This document shows, in pieces, positions 43,698 to 57,836 of a stretch of 58,705 nt of DNA (its first letter is position 1; each line of letters opens with the position of its first letter). This DNA comes from Pholiota molesta (lineage: Eukaryota > Basidiomycota > Agaricomycetes > Agaricales > Strophariaceae). Under the pieces are notes generated by a model. That model saw only the letters and a list, made by a program, of their open reading frames with translations, searched no databases and was not told where the DNA came from. A program made the translations under genes and the position numbers. The stretch lies in the NCBI GenBank assembly GCA_014925825.1, contig JACGCK010000252.1, positions 1 to 58,705 of the forward strand, read 5' to 3'.

Positions 43698-44873
43698 ATG
43701 TCGATAGACTTGGAATGGATCAAGCTCGACGCCTCATTGGCCTCATATCTGGTCGACGTACTCAATAGACAACTCGGTAGCGCAGAAAGGCCGTCTTTTA
43801 TTGGACCTATCGAAGTCACTTCCCTCGAATTTGGCTCTACTGCACCCGATGTGGAATTAGTCGACCTGCGCGATATATACCGCGATTTTCTGGAAGACGA
43901 CGATGACGAGTCGGACAGAGGCCCTGTAAAGGTGACCGAAGGCGCAGAGGACGAGGAAGGCTTCGAATGGGTCTCGCGCCGAGCAGTAGGCCGCGAAGAA
44001 ACGCTGGCGTACCAGCACTTGCCTCCGCACGTCCGATACGGGCGTGGAGGCCCAACAGACTTATATGCCTCAATGCCAACGCTGCGGTCACCTGTGCCAG
44101 TATCTGCTGCCGACATGTGGAACTCCACCCCCAACTTTGCAGAATATAGGCCTCCGCCGCAGCCATTATGGCAAAATTCACCCATGTATCGCAGCCCCAC
44201 ACCCGCAACACCATTCTCGGCAGGCCCTTTCCGGCGGAGCAGTGGTGAATACGACGAAGATAGCCCACGATCTCGCGAGCCACCGTCTAATGACACTTCA
44301 CTCAGCGATCCGTCTTTGTTAAGCTCTGATAAACAGCCGACACCCCCGCAGCCCGCCCAAAATCCCCACCCGAACCTCCAGCTCCATCTCCACATCAACT
44401 GGCACTCGGACCTGCGGATAACCTTGACCACATCACTGCTCATCAATTATCCGTCTCCAATGTTCATGTCTCTTCCCATAAAACTCTCAGTCACCGGCCT
44501 GGTGTTCAATGGCGAGGTGGCCGTTGCGTACGAAGGGGAGCGCAAACGCGTGCATCTCTGCATCTTGGACGACCTCGACCCCTATGGGCCAGCAGGCGAC
44601 CGCCCAAAGCGCGAGCCTACAAGCATCACTCCCCCCGAACTGGATGACGAATCGCCGGCGACCGGAATACCTTCACGCCCGTCCAAACCCCTGGCAGTGG
44701 GCCAAAGACTCCTGCCTTCAATATACATCGAGAGCGAAATCGGCCAGGCGGATAAACATGTACTGAAAAACGTTACCCGAGTAGAGAGATTTATCCAGGA
44801 CGTGATACGTAAAACCGTAGAAGAGGAACTTGTATTTCCAAACTTCCATACTCTGGTAATGGGGGACTCATGA
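43698..44873 (+). CDS. MDM12: MDM12, ERMES complex lipid-transfer subunit
   Basis: An intronless frame of 391 aa starts MSIDLEWIKLDASLASYLVD, the signature N-terminus of Mdm12. The SMP domain covers the whole protein: FIGPIEVTSLEFGSTAPDVE and LVDLRDIYRDFLEDD at the front, then LHINWHSDLRITLTTSLLIN, MSLPIKLSVTGLVFNGEVAV, RVHLCILDD and GQADKHVLKNVTRVERFIQD at the back. A low-complexity insert at about residues 105-235 is typical of basidiomycete members. Mdm12 bridges Mmm1 in the ER and Mdm34 at the mitochondrial outer membrane and moves phospholipids between them. The ATG at 43698 was chosen over upstream non-ATG codons because it starts the family motif. Confidence 0.96.
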   Translation: MSIDLEWIKLDASLASYLVDVLNRQLGSAERPSFIGPIEVTSLEFGSTAPDVELVDLRDIYRDFLEDDDDESDRGPVKVTEGAEDEEGFEWVSRRAVGREETLAYQHLPPHVRYGRGGPTDLYASMPTLRSPVPVSAADMWNSTPNFAEYRPPPQPLWQNSPMYRSPTPATPFSAGPFRRSSGEYDEDSPRSREPPSNDTSLSDPSLLSSDKQPTPPQPAQNPHPNLQLHLHINWHSDLRITLTTSLLINYPSPMFMSLPIKLSVTGLVFNGEVAVAYEGERKRVHLCILDDLDPYGPAGDRPKREPTSITPPELDDESPATGIPSRPSKPLAVGQRLLPSIYIESEIGQADKHVLKNVTRVERFIQDVIRKTVEEELVFPNFHTLVMGDS

Positions 44874-45105
44874 CAAGAATAGAGAGAAAGAAAAACTTGC
44901 AATTGGATTCGAAGCTACCAAGACCTCAAGATTTCATTCCAAGTCAAATGGGTTCACAACAAGTGAATCTGCGATGGTCTGCCATAACCATGCCCATACA
45001 ATAACATACACCGCTAAGTTTTTTACTTATCTATAGGATACATACTCTATGCATATCATATCTCGAAATAAGTTGCACCGATGATCGTGCAATCCTATCA
45101 TAAGA

Positions 45106-47564
<2,459 letters not shown>

Positions 47565-48211
47565 TTTATCTTTTCGCGATGTTGGTGGCTGCAGAATAAC
47601 TTTTTGTCTGACTCGTCGAGGCGAATCCTAAAGATCGTGGTAATTTGCAGTCTCTCTTCTTTGGCTTTCCGTAGAGTGACTTCTAGAACCTTCGAACGCT
47701 TGTGTTGTTAAAAAGAGAGCTTTCAGCCTGGAGGTCGAGCAGGTGGTAATGTAAACACTCAGATCGAAGTTATATTGACTTGGCGAGACACTGATCTCGC
47801 AAGAGCGTGACTTCGGTCTCTTATGGAAATCGCCGGCTCGTCCTAGAGCCTGAACGAAACAGCTGCAGCCATACACAGGCACTGAAGTTTGGTGGTACTT
47901 GTACTCTAGCAATCGGGCGTTACATTGGTCCATTTGCATTTGAATAGTTAGAGAATCATCTCAGTGGCCCCTATTCGAAAGGTTGAGCTAAATCGGAATG
48001 TAGCTTTGATGTAGCTTCGTCCGTACATCATCCACCGTCATTGACAACTTGTAGGGACGTAGTTGCGTTGGAGGTTATCTCGCAAATACCTGGACTAAGG
48101 TTGAACTTTGGGTATCGAAATAATCAAAGCTGATTGGCCGGGGGATTTCAGAAAAACTCTTGAATCCTTTGACACGAACTTTTGGTAAAGAATGAAGCCA
48201 ACGACTGATGT
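47565..48211. other. Intergenic, ELP3 promoter and HYPK 3' flank
   Basis: No coding signal or RNA gene was found. The minus-strand frame at 47628-47939 starts in the ELP3 upstream region and has no recognisable content. Confidence 0.4.
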
Positions 48212-48678
48212 TCACGAAGATCTATTTGATGGTGCATCTACCAGCGCGCTGAGGGCTTTGACTACATCTGCACCGTTTTCAGACAGTACTTTCTCTGCCT
48301 GGGCTTTTGATATCTCAAATTCATGGATCTACATATCAAGGATTAAGGCAATGTATCATAGAAGACGATAAGTCGAAGGCTCACGATCAAGTCAACATCT
48401 TCTCGCTTGAGCGCCGGACCAGGGGCTGCGTGGGCCAAAGCAGCAGGCGATTTGGCAGCAGTTCTCTCGAGGAATCCTCCGGGTCGGAATGCTTCTTCCA
48501 TCTTGTACTTTGAATAGGCGAAGCCATCCGCGTACTGAGAATCAAAGCGTATGACGTGTTGTTTTCAAAAATCAACGTTTCAACAGCCAGGTCAGTCTCT
48601 GTCGGTGGTCTAGATCTTAGAAAAGAAACGCACGTTTACAATGACTTCTGGTTCTAGTCGGCCATTTGAAGCAGACAT
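48212..48678 (-). CDS. HYPK: HYPK-type protein with C-terminal UBA domain (NatA partner)
   Basis: Three short exons, 48678-48634, 48534-48385 and 48328-48212, join in phase 0 to 103 aa. The N-terminus MSASNGRLEPEVIVNYADGF leads to an Ala-rich helix region. The UBA domain follows: LKREDVDLI across the splice site, IHEFEISKAQAEKVLSENGA and DVVKALSALV. This is the layout of Huntingtin-interacting protein K, which binds the N-terminal acetyltransferase NatA at the ribosome exit and tunes its activity. The gene is too fragmented to appear as one long frame and is easily missed. It is divergent from the reductase at 49223. Confidence 0.9.
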
Positions 48679-49222
48679 GATTTCAGTTCGGACAGTAGTA
48701 TGGAGAAGAGAAAGATGAGCGGATGTTCAAGATGTGGCCATACGCTAGGGTTAAGGTTGTCCATCCTTACCTTCCTCTTCCTCGATACTTTGGAGCAAGC
48801 ACCTACATGGGTTGCCAATATTCTTGAATGCCCTCTGCAGCCATATCGACATGGACTTCATGAACGCCGACCCAACGTACAAATCTGACATGAAGAAATT
48901 GTGTAATGCTTCGGTAGGATTGCCTAATGCAATGACCCCCATGATAAAAATCTAGCAGGGCTGTCAATGAATCGCCCTGCGGATTCCATGTGTGGAGAAC
49001 GAGTGGAGAACCTATCTCAGTTGACAACGCGGATTGCCCTCACCGCTTTCTTCGCTGCGATTTGCCGAACGTCGCGGGAGACCTGCTGCGAGGTTGCTGC
49101 GAGGCGCTGCGAGGCTATACCTGTCTTGGCTTCCACGTATTTCTTGAACGCTTGAGGCTACAGCAAGGTATAAAAAGCTCGATCCCATACATCAAACACG
49201 CCGTCCTACTTCACTACTCAAC
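48679..49222. other. Divergent promoter region
   Basis: 544 bases lie between HYPK (-) and the reductase (+). No gene was found. A GCGAGG-type triplication occurs near 49090-49115. Confidence 0.4.
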
Positions 49223-50173
49223 ATGGCTCTCAACGTTCTCTCCATTGGCGGTTCGCGGAATATTGGTTACTTCTCTTCGGTCAAATTGCTGCGTGAGCGA
49301 AAAGCGCCGACCTTGCACACATTTGATTCTAATGAAGACCATTGCTTTTAGAGGGCGGCGCCAATGTTACTTTCCTCTTGCGCTCGCCTGCTACCTTTGA
49401 CTCCGACGACACTATCCAGAAATACGTCAAAATCGGACGAGCACAGCTTCTTAAAGGCGACGCCCTTGTCAAGGAAGATGTCCAGCGTTGCTGGGACGAA
49501 GCAGCGCGATATTTTAATTCGCCGGTCGATGTCCTCCTCTTTACAGTCGGTAAGCAGCTTTGGTCCGAGCCTACTTACGAATAATTATCTGACCATTTTT
49601 GCAACAGGCGGCACACCAAAATTTAGCATTACTCATGGAATGGTTATCACACCAGCTGCCCTTGTTACGGAATCGCTCTTCAACGCGCTCACTACCATGC
49701 CCAGAACGACGCCTGAACCCCGGATTGTGACCATATCCTCCACTGGTCTCACTCGCTCCTCGCACGCATCCCTTCCTCTGCTTCTGAAGCCGTTATACGG
49801 TTATCTCCTCGCCGCGCCGCATAGAGACAAAGTGGGCGCTGAACGTCTGATCTCACACTGCACTGGGTGGGCATGGAACACTGAAGAAGACGGAGAGCCG
49901 GCTGAGGACATAATGGGCGCCAACTGGCAAGACACGCCCGGTCTTCCCGAAGCTGGGTCATTGAAGCGTGTGCTCGTCGTTCGACCAGCATTGCTGACGG
50001 ATGGCGACTGTCGCGCGGAGGAAGCAGGGAGGAAAGGGCCCCCTTATCGTGTGTCCGAACAAGAGTTAGGCGGATGGACGATCTCCAGGAAAGATGTAGC
50101 GCATTTCGTCGCTGATGCTATACTCTTTCGCTGGGATGAGTTCGAGAACAAGCGTGTTAGCATTGTATATTGA
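49223..50173 (+). CDS. NAD(P)-binding Rossmann protein, atypical SDR/epimerase-like
   Basis: Exons 49223-49292, 49352-49549 and 49608-50173 give about 277 aa. The nucleotide-binding motif is at the very N-terminus (MALNVLSIGGSRNIGYFSSV, a GxxxNxG variant). The core continues with GGANVTFLLRSPATFDSDD, KGDALVKEDVQRCWDEAARY and VDVLLFTVGGTPKFSITHGM, and the SDR strand VTISSTGLTRSS. The later GWTISRKDVAHFVADAI resembles the C-terminal part of NAD(P)H-binding atypical SDRs. A classic YxxxK pair is not obvious, so catalysis may be lost or different. It is probably cytosolic, with unknown substrate. Both introns are phase 1 and canonical. Confidence 0.86.
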
Positions 50174-50460
50174 CCAAGATGTATTCCATCTGCTGTATAT
50201 TTATAATATGTCTGTCTGTTGTATATAGTCTGTTGTATATACACAAGTAATGGCAATATACCTGAACTTCATACATACTTCAACAAAGAACAGGTACAAA
50301 ATAGTAGTTCGGAGTAAATGAAAGGATGACACGCCGCAAGATTAGATACAGTTGTTCCAACAAAAAATACAAGATAGAGATGGTGATGTGATTAGAGTTG
50401 ATGTCCAATAAAGATCCGCAAAAAAGGAAGGAGAAATAGTAGTGTTCAATGCGAGGGGGC
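50174..50460. other. Short convergent intergenic region
   Basis: 3' flanks of the reductase and the RdRP. AT-rich; nothing else was seen. Confidence 0.4.
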
Positions 50461-53400
50461 TCAACGTGGATTGACTAGCTTGAATCGTTCATAAAAGTTA
50501 CTCGTGACGACTTGATATGGGCCCAGAGCGGCTGCCTTGATGGTACAAAGCGCGCGGAAAGCAACATTCCAAGGAAAGCGAGACCATCCCTGTTTGCCGT
50601 TTTTGAGATTCTGTTCCGCGTCGTACAGATACGCATACGATGCGCGCCATCGGCTGAGCGTCGCATCGTCCGCTACAATCAGAAGCTCTTTGCCGATTTG
50701 AGGGCCCTCGGTCACGAACGCCCGCGAGAGGGAGCGCAGCTCGTCTTGACGTACTTCGATGGGCAGCTCGGTAAAGCGAGAACGAGGGTCCTGATCTGGT
50801 TTGCTAGCACGCTTCCTGAATACGTTCTTTTCCCGTTTATATATGTTATGGACGTGTGCAGCGATTTGAGCAAGTTCCATTATCTTCCGCTTCTTGATTT
50901 CGGGGCCTAGAGTACCGTCTTCGGCCCAAGCGACAGCTGCCTTCCAAGGCGCAACGAGGTCCGGGTCGGGTTTGTTGTGCAAGGGAGCAAACACGGTCTC
51001 CATTTCGGTTAACAATCGCACTTTTTCTGCCTCGGCGGCAGTGATAAGTTGGTCCATGATGAACTTGCCGCGAACATGAGGAGAATTTTCGTCGCGTTTC
51101 AGATGGCCCATGTTACTCGTGTCGAATCTTGGCTGTGCGGACTTTGCCTTCTTGTCTTTCTTGCTCGAGATGACCCATTGAGGCTGAGACTGATGGTAAT
51201 CTCTTTTGTCGGCGGCGAGAGTCTCCGGCTTGATCCTGTAACCTGTCTTCGAAGAATCCATCACTCTCACAAATCTGTCCAATAGGTTAATCGTCAGTGA
51301 TTTTCGAGGAGTATGAAGGTAAGGTCTTACTTGGCAGCTATTTTGTGTGTCCGCGGATGGCCATATCCATACTTGTAGATAGCATTGTTGTGCATGACTG
51401 AATAATTTCCAATCAAAGAAGGATCGCTAAGAGCACCCAGCAGATAGGTCTGCATGGCTTGGGTTTTGGCAATAGAATCCATCTTCGCGGTCTTCTCCAG
51501 AAATGTCGCTCCTGTTTCCGTGTCCCGAGTGAAAGCATGTTCAAGGCCTTGAGGATCCTTCGAATATTTTTCATCGGCGTTCTGGAAATGTAATACCATG
51601 ACAAGGTGCCAGATAGCCAGGATTGTATCACCATCATAATCTCCTACAATAATCCTTGAGTCAGCGGGTGCAAGAGTGACCCAAAAAAATATAAATATAA
51701 ATACAAACCTCCTGCCAGAAAATCTATGAGACGACGATAACCTTGAACAGAAAACACGATAACATCCACAAGATTCCTTAGCATCGGATGCTCGACTGCT
51801 TTGACCTGTTTGCATTCAATTGAGACGTTGCAAATATCGATAATATCGGCATGCCTACCTTGCGGATATCTGAAGGTACTTTGCAAGGATTCCTCCCAAT
51901 CTAAGTATACCCAATTAGCTGGATAAATTAGTGAGATAAAAGGTCGTGATGTACCAGAACATCCCCCAAAATAATATCCGTTAGTAGGCCATCTTGGCCA
52001 GTAAGATTTCTTCGAGAGCTTTTGATCTGTATTTCTTCCGGACCGAGAACTTGGTAGGGATCTGAAATTTTATTGTAAGTCAAGGAGATGATGAAAAACG
52101 AAAGAGACAATCGAACCTGACACAGCAAAAGCGATACAACTCTCAAGCACCTCAAATCGAGGATTCTGAGTCCTGCTTTCTATCTTGTTCGTAACTACCA
52201 TTTTCAGCTTTTCTCGAAGAACAGGTAATTCCTGCGGCCAGAAGCCCGAGTCGAGCAGAGTCATGACCGTGTCGAAGAGGCTCGACGGCGAGCCAGATAT
52301 CTGGTCCGCCCACCACGCAACTGAGCGCGGCACGGCGTCGCCGGCCTCGTCGTCGTCTTCGTCGTTGTCCTCCAGTTCGACGTCTTCGGGCGAACGATTG
52401 CTGTACCCACGGGCGCGCGCCTCCCCGACCGCCTCACGAGCACGACGGGCGGTGATGACGCCGCCAGCACGCTCGACGTTCGCCCACAAGTGGTACATCG
52501 CGTCGGGCCCGATCCATGTTGTGAGGCCCGCGACAATCTCGCGTATGGACGTTTTGAGGAGGTCAACGAACACTTTGTGCGGAACCCCGTTTTCGGCGAG
52601 GTTGATTATGATTTCTGAAGAGATTTTCGATGGTGTTGTTAGGCGCGAGGTTCTTAGAACATCAAAAGTGAGCATGGCGGGGTCGAGAGCGAGTTCCTTC
52701 GGGTATCTAATTTTTGTTTGCGAAGGGCGGACCCAAGCGCGATGTGTGTCGTCTTGAGACTTTTCATCGTCTGCCATGAGAAGCATGCCCTATAGAATAT
52801 TGAGATCTCTGATATAGTTGACACATGTGTAAAAAAAACCAAGTCGACCCACTTTACACCCAGCTAAACGGAACTGGAAAGCAGCAGGTAGAGATTGTAA
52901 TGAAAGTTGGTTCAGTATTGCACGGTGGATGCTTTTCGTCGAAATGCCACAACCATCAGACATATCCGAACCTTGTTCCGACACTACAGAGGGTTACACA
53001 ATATCAGCAGTTAGTAAATCCAAAGGCACGTTAGAACATACTGATGTCTATTTCCTCAAGAAGGTTTTCCTGCTCAATACGGGGTCCTGGGACTGAGTTT
53101 GAGAAACCCAAAGCCATTCGTGCGGACCATTTCGTCATGAGCTAAAATCATTGATGCATTGTCAGCTTTTGAACTATTTCGATGATGTCAAAGGAGGGGG
53201 AATACCTGGCGAGAATTGAATTCGATAGGATTATGCCAGTTAATAAATTCTTCGAGCGAAAGCCTGCCAGGAATCGTGGGTCCCAACGGATACATTTCGT
53301 TGGTCTGATACAGGAAAATGTTGTCGCGCTTCGCGTAGGATGCTCGGTAGACTTTCCCCCAGATAACGAAGGGCTTCTTGAAAAAAGCGTTCAAGTTGTT

Positions 53401-54511
53401 TGAACCATGCAGGGTGTCCTGGGGAATTTTGATGCGAATGAAGGACCACGAGCCGAAACGCCTCGTAAATCTGCAGGAAGGCCCAAGGGTGCAGCTGTCG
53501 AGGATGATTTCGTACGATTTGGTGAGGAATTTTCCTTGTCCTTGGGACTTTAGACGTCCGGAAAACAGAATCTTTCCACCGTACCAACCAGGTTCATTGT
53601 TGTTATTGCCTAGCCCTTCGTATGGGCCGCGGGCTAGAGCGGCTTCCTCTCGATCAAGTTCACCCCAAGGAGACTAAAAGAAACAAAAGAGTTTTTAGAG
53701 TTGATAATAGCGATAGAAAATAATTTCATCTTACATGGGCGGCTATTTCCCGAGCAAAAGCTGTATCAACAGCGAGGATAGAGTCGGAAGAACCGCTGGC
53801 TCGCAGGAATACTTGTGCAATCTTTGGCGCCGCTATCGCATTTGAGCCCTGTAGGGCTTTAAGCTTTTCTTGAGTAAGGTCGGTATAAGCGATTTTTCCT
53901 GTCACAAGCAAGCGAGCAAGTTCATAGCGAACACCGGTTGATAACTGCAGCTGATCCATCAAAGCTTGGGCTTTGGGACAATGAGCCTATGATATCGAAG
54001 AGGGTTGGACATTACGCGTGTTCTGATATAACGGCGTTGACTTACCAGCAAGTAAGGCGTATTAATATCCGTGGCACCCTTGGTGTCAGAATCATCGTCT
54101 GTTGCAACAATTCTCGCTCGTTTCGAAGGAAAGCTATCGCGGCCTTGTGCATCGGGAGAGGCAGGGCTCCCAGGCTCCTTTCGTTTTCTCGACGATTGGT
54201 ATCTACAGCCTTCGTTAACATCGTCCGCGTTGTTTGAATTAGGTTGCTTCGAGATTTCGACTGTAATAACGATTAGCTAGAATGACGGAAGGACTAGAAC
54301 ATACTGACTGGGTTCTTCATAATTTTGAACGAGAGCAGAAATATCGCCCGCATAGCAATCTGAGCTCCCCTAATCCGATAATAAACTCCAACGGTCAGGA
54401 GGTCCTGAAGACGCGTTTATGAAGCTACAAAAGACGGACCTGGGTCTGGTATCCCGAATCATCCACCACATTGTCCGCATCTTCAAAATTTGTGTTTATA
54501 TAGCTATCCAT
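50461..54511 (-). CDS. RNA-dependent RNA polymerase of the RNA-silencing pathway (QDE-1/Rdp1 family)
   Basis: Roughly fourteen exons give about 1,100-1,200 aa. The proposed start MDSYINTNFEDADN (54511) opens a charged, disordered N-terminus. The conserved part runs through VRYELARLLVTGKIAYTDLT, PFVIWGKVYRASYAKRDNIF, SDGCGISTKSIHRAIL, LPAAFQFRLAGCKG, the long central exon 52786-52100 (LADPAM-like KELALDPAMLTFDVLRTSR) and RNPCKVPSDIRK. It continues with VEHPMLRNLVDVIVFSVQGY and the catalytic DYDGD in GGDYDGDTILAIW (about 51630-51644), where an intron splits the Gly-Gly. The C-terminal exon ends FYERFKLVNPR at 50461. These enzymes copy aberrant or transgene RNA into dsRNA for Dicer. All three Asp of the DxDGD motif are present, so activity is expected. 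It is divergent from the TRF4-like gene, 634 bases apart. Confidence 0.93.
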
Positions 54512-55145
54512 GGATCCTACGCGCCTAAGGCAGGCATACAATCAAGGCTGAACTGCGAGATCGCGAACTTTTGGGGTAGGCGTCCTCGAGCGAAGGGCGG
54601 GAGAGGGGGTTTGGGGACGCAGGTGGTGGTTGAATGCAAATTGGTGCAACAGGTTGAAAGGCTGTTATCTAGGAGGATTTGAGCGAAAGAATCTCTCGCT
54701 TAGGAGATCATAATATACATTGACCTGGGAGAAGCTTAGCTTAGAGCTTAAATCAACAAACTTTTGAGGAATTTGTATTCACTTTTGGGCCTAGAGACAT
54801 CACGTGTGGAGAGAACGCGAAAGTTTGAGCTAAATGCCATGGTGATATTTGTAAAACCACCAGAGATGTTCGCTAGATGCAGCATGCCAATCTCCTAATG
54901 GCGACGTAGGATGTGAACGGACTCGGGGGGCGAGTCCAGACACTGCGGTGGATGTCGATGAGAACCGATAAACGACGCGTCGTCGCGACGTGTAACATGT
55001 AACATGTAACATCAGGTGATGACATCAATTGTCACCAAAGATGTGTCAGCTTTACCCGATCTGGCATTTGCCTAATTCAAGATTTTCTGCGACCTCGTTC
55101 TCACCTCCGCAACAGCAGCCTCTCAAAGGCTCTCCTCGCCGCCTC
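54512..55145. other. Divergent promoter region between the RdRP and the TRF4-like gene
   Basis: No gene was found. A TAACATG unit is repeated near 54990-55010. An in-frame ATG at 55041 is a possible earlier start of the TRF4-like gene. Confidence 0.4.
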
Positions 55146-57461
55146 ATGGCCTCTCTACCCCCGAAACCGCCCGCAGTCGACAAAGCGGCGACGGCAGGCG
55201 AGTCCGACCGCCGCGCCAGCCGCAAAAATCGGCGAGAGCGCCGCGCAGCGGCTAAGCGCTCGAAGAACGGCACGCCCGTTGCGAGCGGGTCGTCGACGCC
55301 GGTAGCCAAAGCACAAGGCGACGGCGAACTGAAGATCCTGGGCGCCAGTGGATCGACGAATGGCAAGGAGAATGGGAACACCAGAACATTCGCCGAGGGC
55401 GATGACTTTATACCCTTCACATTCTCCGATCCGTCAGAGGATGAGGCTGGACCCAGTATGAGGAACTTGGATCGGAAGGGAAAGGGGAGGGAGACAGAGA
55501 AAGAGGGTATGGCGGAAGACCTGACCACTGTCGATGGAACGAAGAATTCGTCTGAACGCCGATCGGGTGAAGCAGAACGAGAAGTCAAAGACTTATTCAG
55601 AACGAGAGTGGGACCGGGGGAAAGACACGAGAGACAACGATAGGCGCGACCGGAGGACGACCCCGATTCCAGTCGCAAGCGGAGACATGACGATTACGAC
55701 GATGGCTATACAAAACAAGAAGGAGAGAATGGACGCCGCCTCGGCGAAAAATGTCCCTGGGTCAATGGGCTTGACCTGGACCGATGTCGGAACGTCGCTG
55801 AAATGTGTGCATAATGCTCTCCTCCACTTTTCGTCAGCTAATGTTGCTGCAGGATGCACAAAGAGGTAGAATCTTTCGTCGACTGGATATCGCCCCACAC
55901 CAGTGGAAGATGAAGTTCGCGGGCTCATCGTAACGCATATAAGCAAAGTCGTGGCTGCTACATTTTCGGATGCGATAGTTTATCCATTTGGGAGTTTTCA
56001 AACGAAACTATATTTGCCCCTCGGGTATGTATTTTCTCAACATGTTCAGTTTTCATTACTTCACCCGCTAATACTTGCATAGTGATATCGACCTGGTCGT
56101 CCTCTCAGATGCCATGGCATACAGCGATAAATCGACAGTCCTGCATATATTGGCCAACACACTGAAGCGCAGGCATAACTTCCTATGTCACGATCATTGC
56201 GAAAGCAAAGGTTCCCATTGTCAAATTTGTGACCACTCACGGGCGATTTAAAGTCGACATCAGCATCAACCAAGCAAATGGTCTTGTGTCGGGCAAAATT
56301 ATCACCGGCTTCTTGAAGGATATGATACCCAGCGCGAAGGCAAGGAAAGCAAGGCATTACGCAGTCTCGTTATGTGACGAAAGCCTTCCTCAGCCAGCGA
56401 AGTATGAACGAGGTTACAGAGGCCTTGGGAGCTATGCCATTGTCTGCCTCGCTTGAGCTTCTTGCAGATGCATCCAAAAATCCGAACAGGAGAAATCGAC
56501 CCGGAAAAGAATCTCGGCGTTCTTGTGATGGAGTTCTTCGAGTTATATGGTCATCACTTCAATTATGACGAAGTTGGCATCTCGCTAAGAGACGGTGGCA
56601 CATATTCAATAAGGCAGAGGGATGGCACGCTGAATACAAGCGGAATATGTTATCTATCGAAGATCCGCGGATCCCATGTGAGTCTTTCAAACTTGTATGC
56701 AACATTTCATTCTAAATGATTCGTTTTAGCGATGATATATCATCTGGCTCATATCCACAAAGTCAGAACCGCCTTTGCCGGATGCCACGGCATCCTAACA
56801 TCTACGGCTTATCTTCGTGCGGGTATACTCAGTTCTCGGCGCCATGGACAGTCGGTGCATCTACGAAGTCGCAATGAACCTGAAGACATGAGCATTCTCT
56901 CGACTGTGATGGGTATCACGCAGAAACCATCAACCACCGCAAACTCGTCCAAGAGCTCTATGACAAGCAAGTTCTCCATAGGGTTGTGGGGATCAAACCA
57001 TTGCCTACCGTCGTCACCGCAAATGGCTACACAGATTACAGGCATCATACGCAAAATACCTCTTCCTCGTCAAAATCAAATGCTTCCCGCGGTGCCGTCA
57101 ACTCTGCATGGGATGGTAGGGATGCAGATCACGGTTCAGACCATGAAGACGGGTATCGTGACCGACGCCGCCAACCAGCCGACGACGAGGGTGGTCGCTA
57201 TGACATTGGACGGCAGCCTCCCAAAAGCGGCGGAAAACAGGGCGGTCGGAAGACAGCCATACCGTGTATTTTGTGGACGATGACGAGGACACGGATGGAG
57301 CGCGACGTGAGGACTTCGAGGCTGGGGAATATATGAGTGATGAGAGTGAGGTGGAAGAGCGGCCGTCACGGTCCGGGGTGCCCAAAAATGACAACAAGCG
57401 ATCGTATTGGCTGTCGAAAGCCACGGGTATTGAGGGTGGTCTGGAGGATGACAGCGATTAG
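55146..57461 (+). pseudogene. TRF4: TRF4/PAPD5-type non-canonical poly(A) polymerase with about ten frame breaks
   Basis: Protein similarity to Trf4/Pap2 is unmistakable but scattered over all three frames. Blocks in order: a basic Ser-rich N-terminus from ATG 55146, then EKCPWVNGLDLDRCRNVAEM, a normal intron (about 55808-55853), FVDWISPTPVEDEVRGLIV, YPFGSFQTKLYLPLG, and after a second normal intron DIDLVVLSDAMAYSDKS with the catalytic aspartates. Next come FVTTHGRFKVDISINQANG, VTKAFLSQRSMNEV, SFLQMHPKIRTGEIDPEKNL, VMEFFELYGHHFNYDEVGIS, HKVRTAFAGCHGILTSTAYL, RNEPEDMSILSTVMGIT and a tail ending GGLEDDSD. Frame changes are needed near 55550-55645, 56170, 56335, 56375, 56415, 56453, 56605, 56754, 56923 and 57250. 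Most are single missing bases, several in doubled letters. This is either a fresh pseudogene or low-quality sequence. The intact protein would act in TRAMP-type nuclear RNA surveillance. Confidence 0.9.
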
Positions 57462-57836
57462 TAGAATGTATGTAGCCTATATTGGTGCATGATGTGTATT
57501 AAATCTTTGAGAGTTGCGAGTCTTGCGACTGACTACTGTAAGTCTGTAACGAGTAAGTGTTTGGTCGCCTAAACAACATCAGCCGTCAAAGGAGTTCATC
57601 AATTTGAAGCCACCTTATTTTCCCCCCACCATCGTTCAACGTTCAACACGCTCCAACCCCTCGTTTTCATCACCTCTCTTTGCTATTAGCCCCTCGCCGG
57701 TGTCGTGCGCAGTCGCTGGTTCGCCTGTAAGCTTCGACACCTGTCAATCACCTGCTACCTTTTCGAGTATTACATGCTATGTTCGTGATTCACATATCGC
57801 GCTGATGTTCTTAGACTAACGATCAGGTACACATAG
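57462..57836. other. Short intergenic or 5' leader region
   Basis: Pyrimidine-rich sequence resembles a promoter and 5' leader of the next gene. A first coding exon may be hidden at about 57770-57820, but I cannot place its ATG. Confidence 0.35.

Noticed and set aside
43682..44446. 254-aa minus-strand frame opposite MDM12
   Set aside because: The plus strand encodes a full MDM12 with family motifs, and the antisense frame has none.
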